From positions 1 to 64,000 of the forward strand of contig CAZAAW010000002.1 of assembly GCA_964483325.1 (NCBI GenBank): a stretch of DNA of 64,000 nucleotides. Direction: 5' to 3'. Shown piece by piece: positions 63,579-64,000 of this stretch. The position numbers were made by a program, and so were the translations under genes. This DNA is from CAZAAW01 sp964483325. Lineage in GTDB: Bacteria; Pseudomonadota; Alphaproteobacteria; Rhizobiales; Kaistiaceae. How positions within the stretch are numbered: position 1 is the first letter of the stretch; each line of letters opens with the position of its first letter. Under the pieces are notes generated by a model, which was not told the origin of the DNA, made no database searches, and was given only the letters and a program-made list of their open reading frames with translations.

Positions 63579-64000
63579 TTAGCGTGGCTTGCGCCACCAG
63601 ACGCCTGTCCAGTCGACCGTTGTCAGCGGTTCGGAAATGCCGTGCGCGGCGCGGAAATCCTCCACGGCGCGCCGGCAGGCCGGAATGGCTCCGTAGTCGT
63701 CGATGATCGCATATCCCCCCGGCGACAGGCGGTCATAGAGGTTGTCGAGCGCCTCGATGGTCGACTGGTACATGTCACCATCGAGGCGAATAACGGCAAA
63801 ACGGCGATTCCTCACCGTCGGCAGGGTGTCCTTGAACCAGCCTTCGAGAAAAACGACCTGGTCGTCGAGCAGCCCGTAGCGGGCGAAATTGTCCTTCACC
63901 GTCTCCAGCGGGATGGCGAGCTCGGTGAAGGTGTGATGGGTGTCGTCGCGGTCGGCGGGGAAATGCTGCGGATCGGCGACCGGCAGGCCGGCGAAGGAAT
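63579..64000 (-). CDS. TylF/MycF-type O-methyltransferase, cut by the window end
   Basis: The C-terminal 140 residues of a macrocin-O-methyltransferase-like enzyme. From the edge: SFAGLPVADPQHFPADRDDTHH, then the metal- and substrate-binding FAVIRLDGDMYQSTIEALDNLYDRLSPGGYAIIDDY and PLTTVDWTGVWWRKPR. The SAM-binding N-terminal half lies beyond position 64,000. Family members methylate a sugar hydroxyl. In this locus it would modify a polysaccharide sugar. Confidence 0.88.
   Translation of the reverse strand, partial: SFAGLPVADPQHFPADRDDTHHTFTELAIPLETVKDNFARYGLLDDQVVFLEGWFKDTLPTVRNRRFAVIRLDGDMYQSTIEALDNLYDRLSPGGYAIIDDYGAIPACRRAVEDFRAAHGISEPLTTVDWTGVWWRKPR

Overview
The window is a GC-rich chromosomal segment of a Gram-negative bacterium, most likely an alphaproteobacterium (Rhodospirillales or Rhizobiales grade). 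The evidence is an RpoH-type sigma factor with the RpoH box, a HisKA_2-type kinase, LptE, an Rrf2 regulator, CHASE2 and FecR proteins, and the clustering of sucC, sucD, sucA, sucB and lpd. It contains no tRNA, rRNA, CRISPR array or intact insertion sequence that I can recognise. Most of it is dense, operonic housekeeping sequence. The last 14.5 kb is a surface-polysaccharide locus.

Layout. 0-4 kb (minus strand): soxYZ, then a three-gene sensory cascade (CHASE3 kinase, single-domain receiver, receiver-kinase hybrid). 4-7 kb: a lipoprotein, a 54-residue basic protein and a UvrD-like helicase. 7-16.2 kb (plus): a TCA operon, sucC - secreted protein - sucD - sucA - sucB - VOC protein - lpd. 16.2-20.3 kb: an outer-membrane TPR/barrel protein divergent from a FecR-domain protein with a GEGP-repeat tail, then a cyclic-nucleotide-binding protein, an alpha/beta hydrolase and a DUF1761 membrane protein. 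20.3-20.7 kb: the frameshifted C-terminal relic of an HlyD-type adaptor. 20.7-28.5 kb: manC, lptE, a nuclease homologue, an M48 protease, rpoH, an NsrR-like Rrf2 regulator, YqjE/YqjD-type envelope proteins and a TerB-like protein. 28.5-29 kb: a structured non-coding stretch. 29-41 kb: a drug-efflux MFS transporter, a CHASE2 adenylate cyclase, a WbpE-like aminotransferase, an SDR, an AprI/Inh-domain lipoprotein, sdhB with two small genes, and an MMPL exporter. 41-49.5 kb: mntH behind a near-consensus Fur-type box, a DUF6152/DUF6644 pair, a YqhA-like protein, leuB, mdh and sdhCDA. 49.5-64 kb (all minus strand): rfbA, rfbB, two GT-C-like membrane proteins, remnants of a sugar aminotransferase and a sulfotransferase, a 1192-residue multidomain glycosyltransferase, the GDP-heptose genes hddC-gmhB (fused), gmhA and hddA, and two methyltransferases, the second cut by the window end.

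How the parts fit. 2-Oxoglutarate dehydrogenase, succinyl-CoA ligase, succinate dehydrogenase and malate dehydrogenase together carry carbon from 2-oxoglutarate to oxaloacetate. Here sdhB lies about 10 kb from sdhCDA. ManC and the hdd/gmh genes would supply GDP-sugars, and RfbAB would supply dTDP-4-keto-6-deoxyglucose, to the glycosyltransferases. The enzyme expected to aminate the dTDP sugar is truncated by an out-of-frame deletion junction with the sulfotransferase near position 55,805. This is the most striking anomaly in the window.

I found no convincing wholly new defence or mobile system. The best leads are the sulfotransferase/aminotransferase junction, the atypical SoxY C-terminus, the secreted protein translationally coupled between sucC and sucD, the FecR protein with a repeat tail ending in CxxC, and the structured intergenic regions at 27.6-29 kb.
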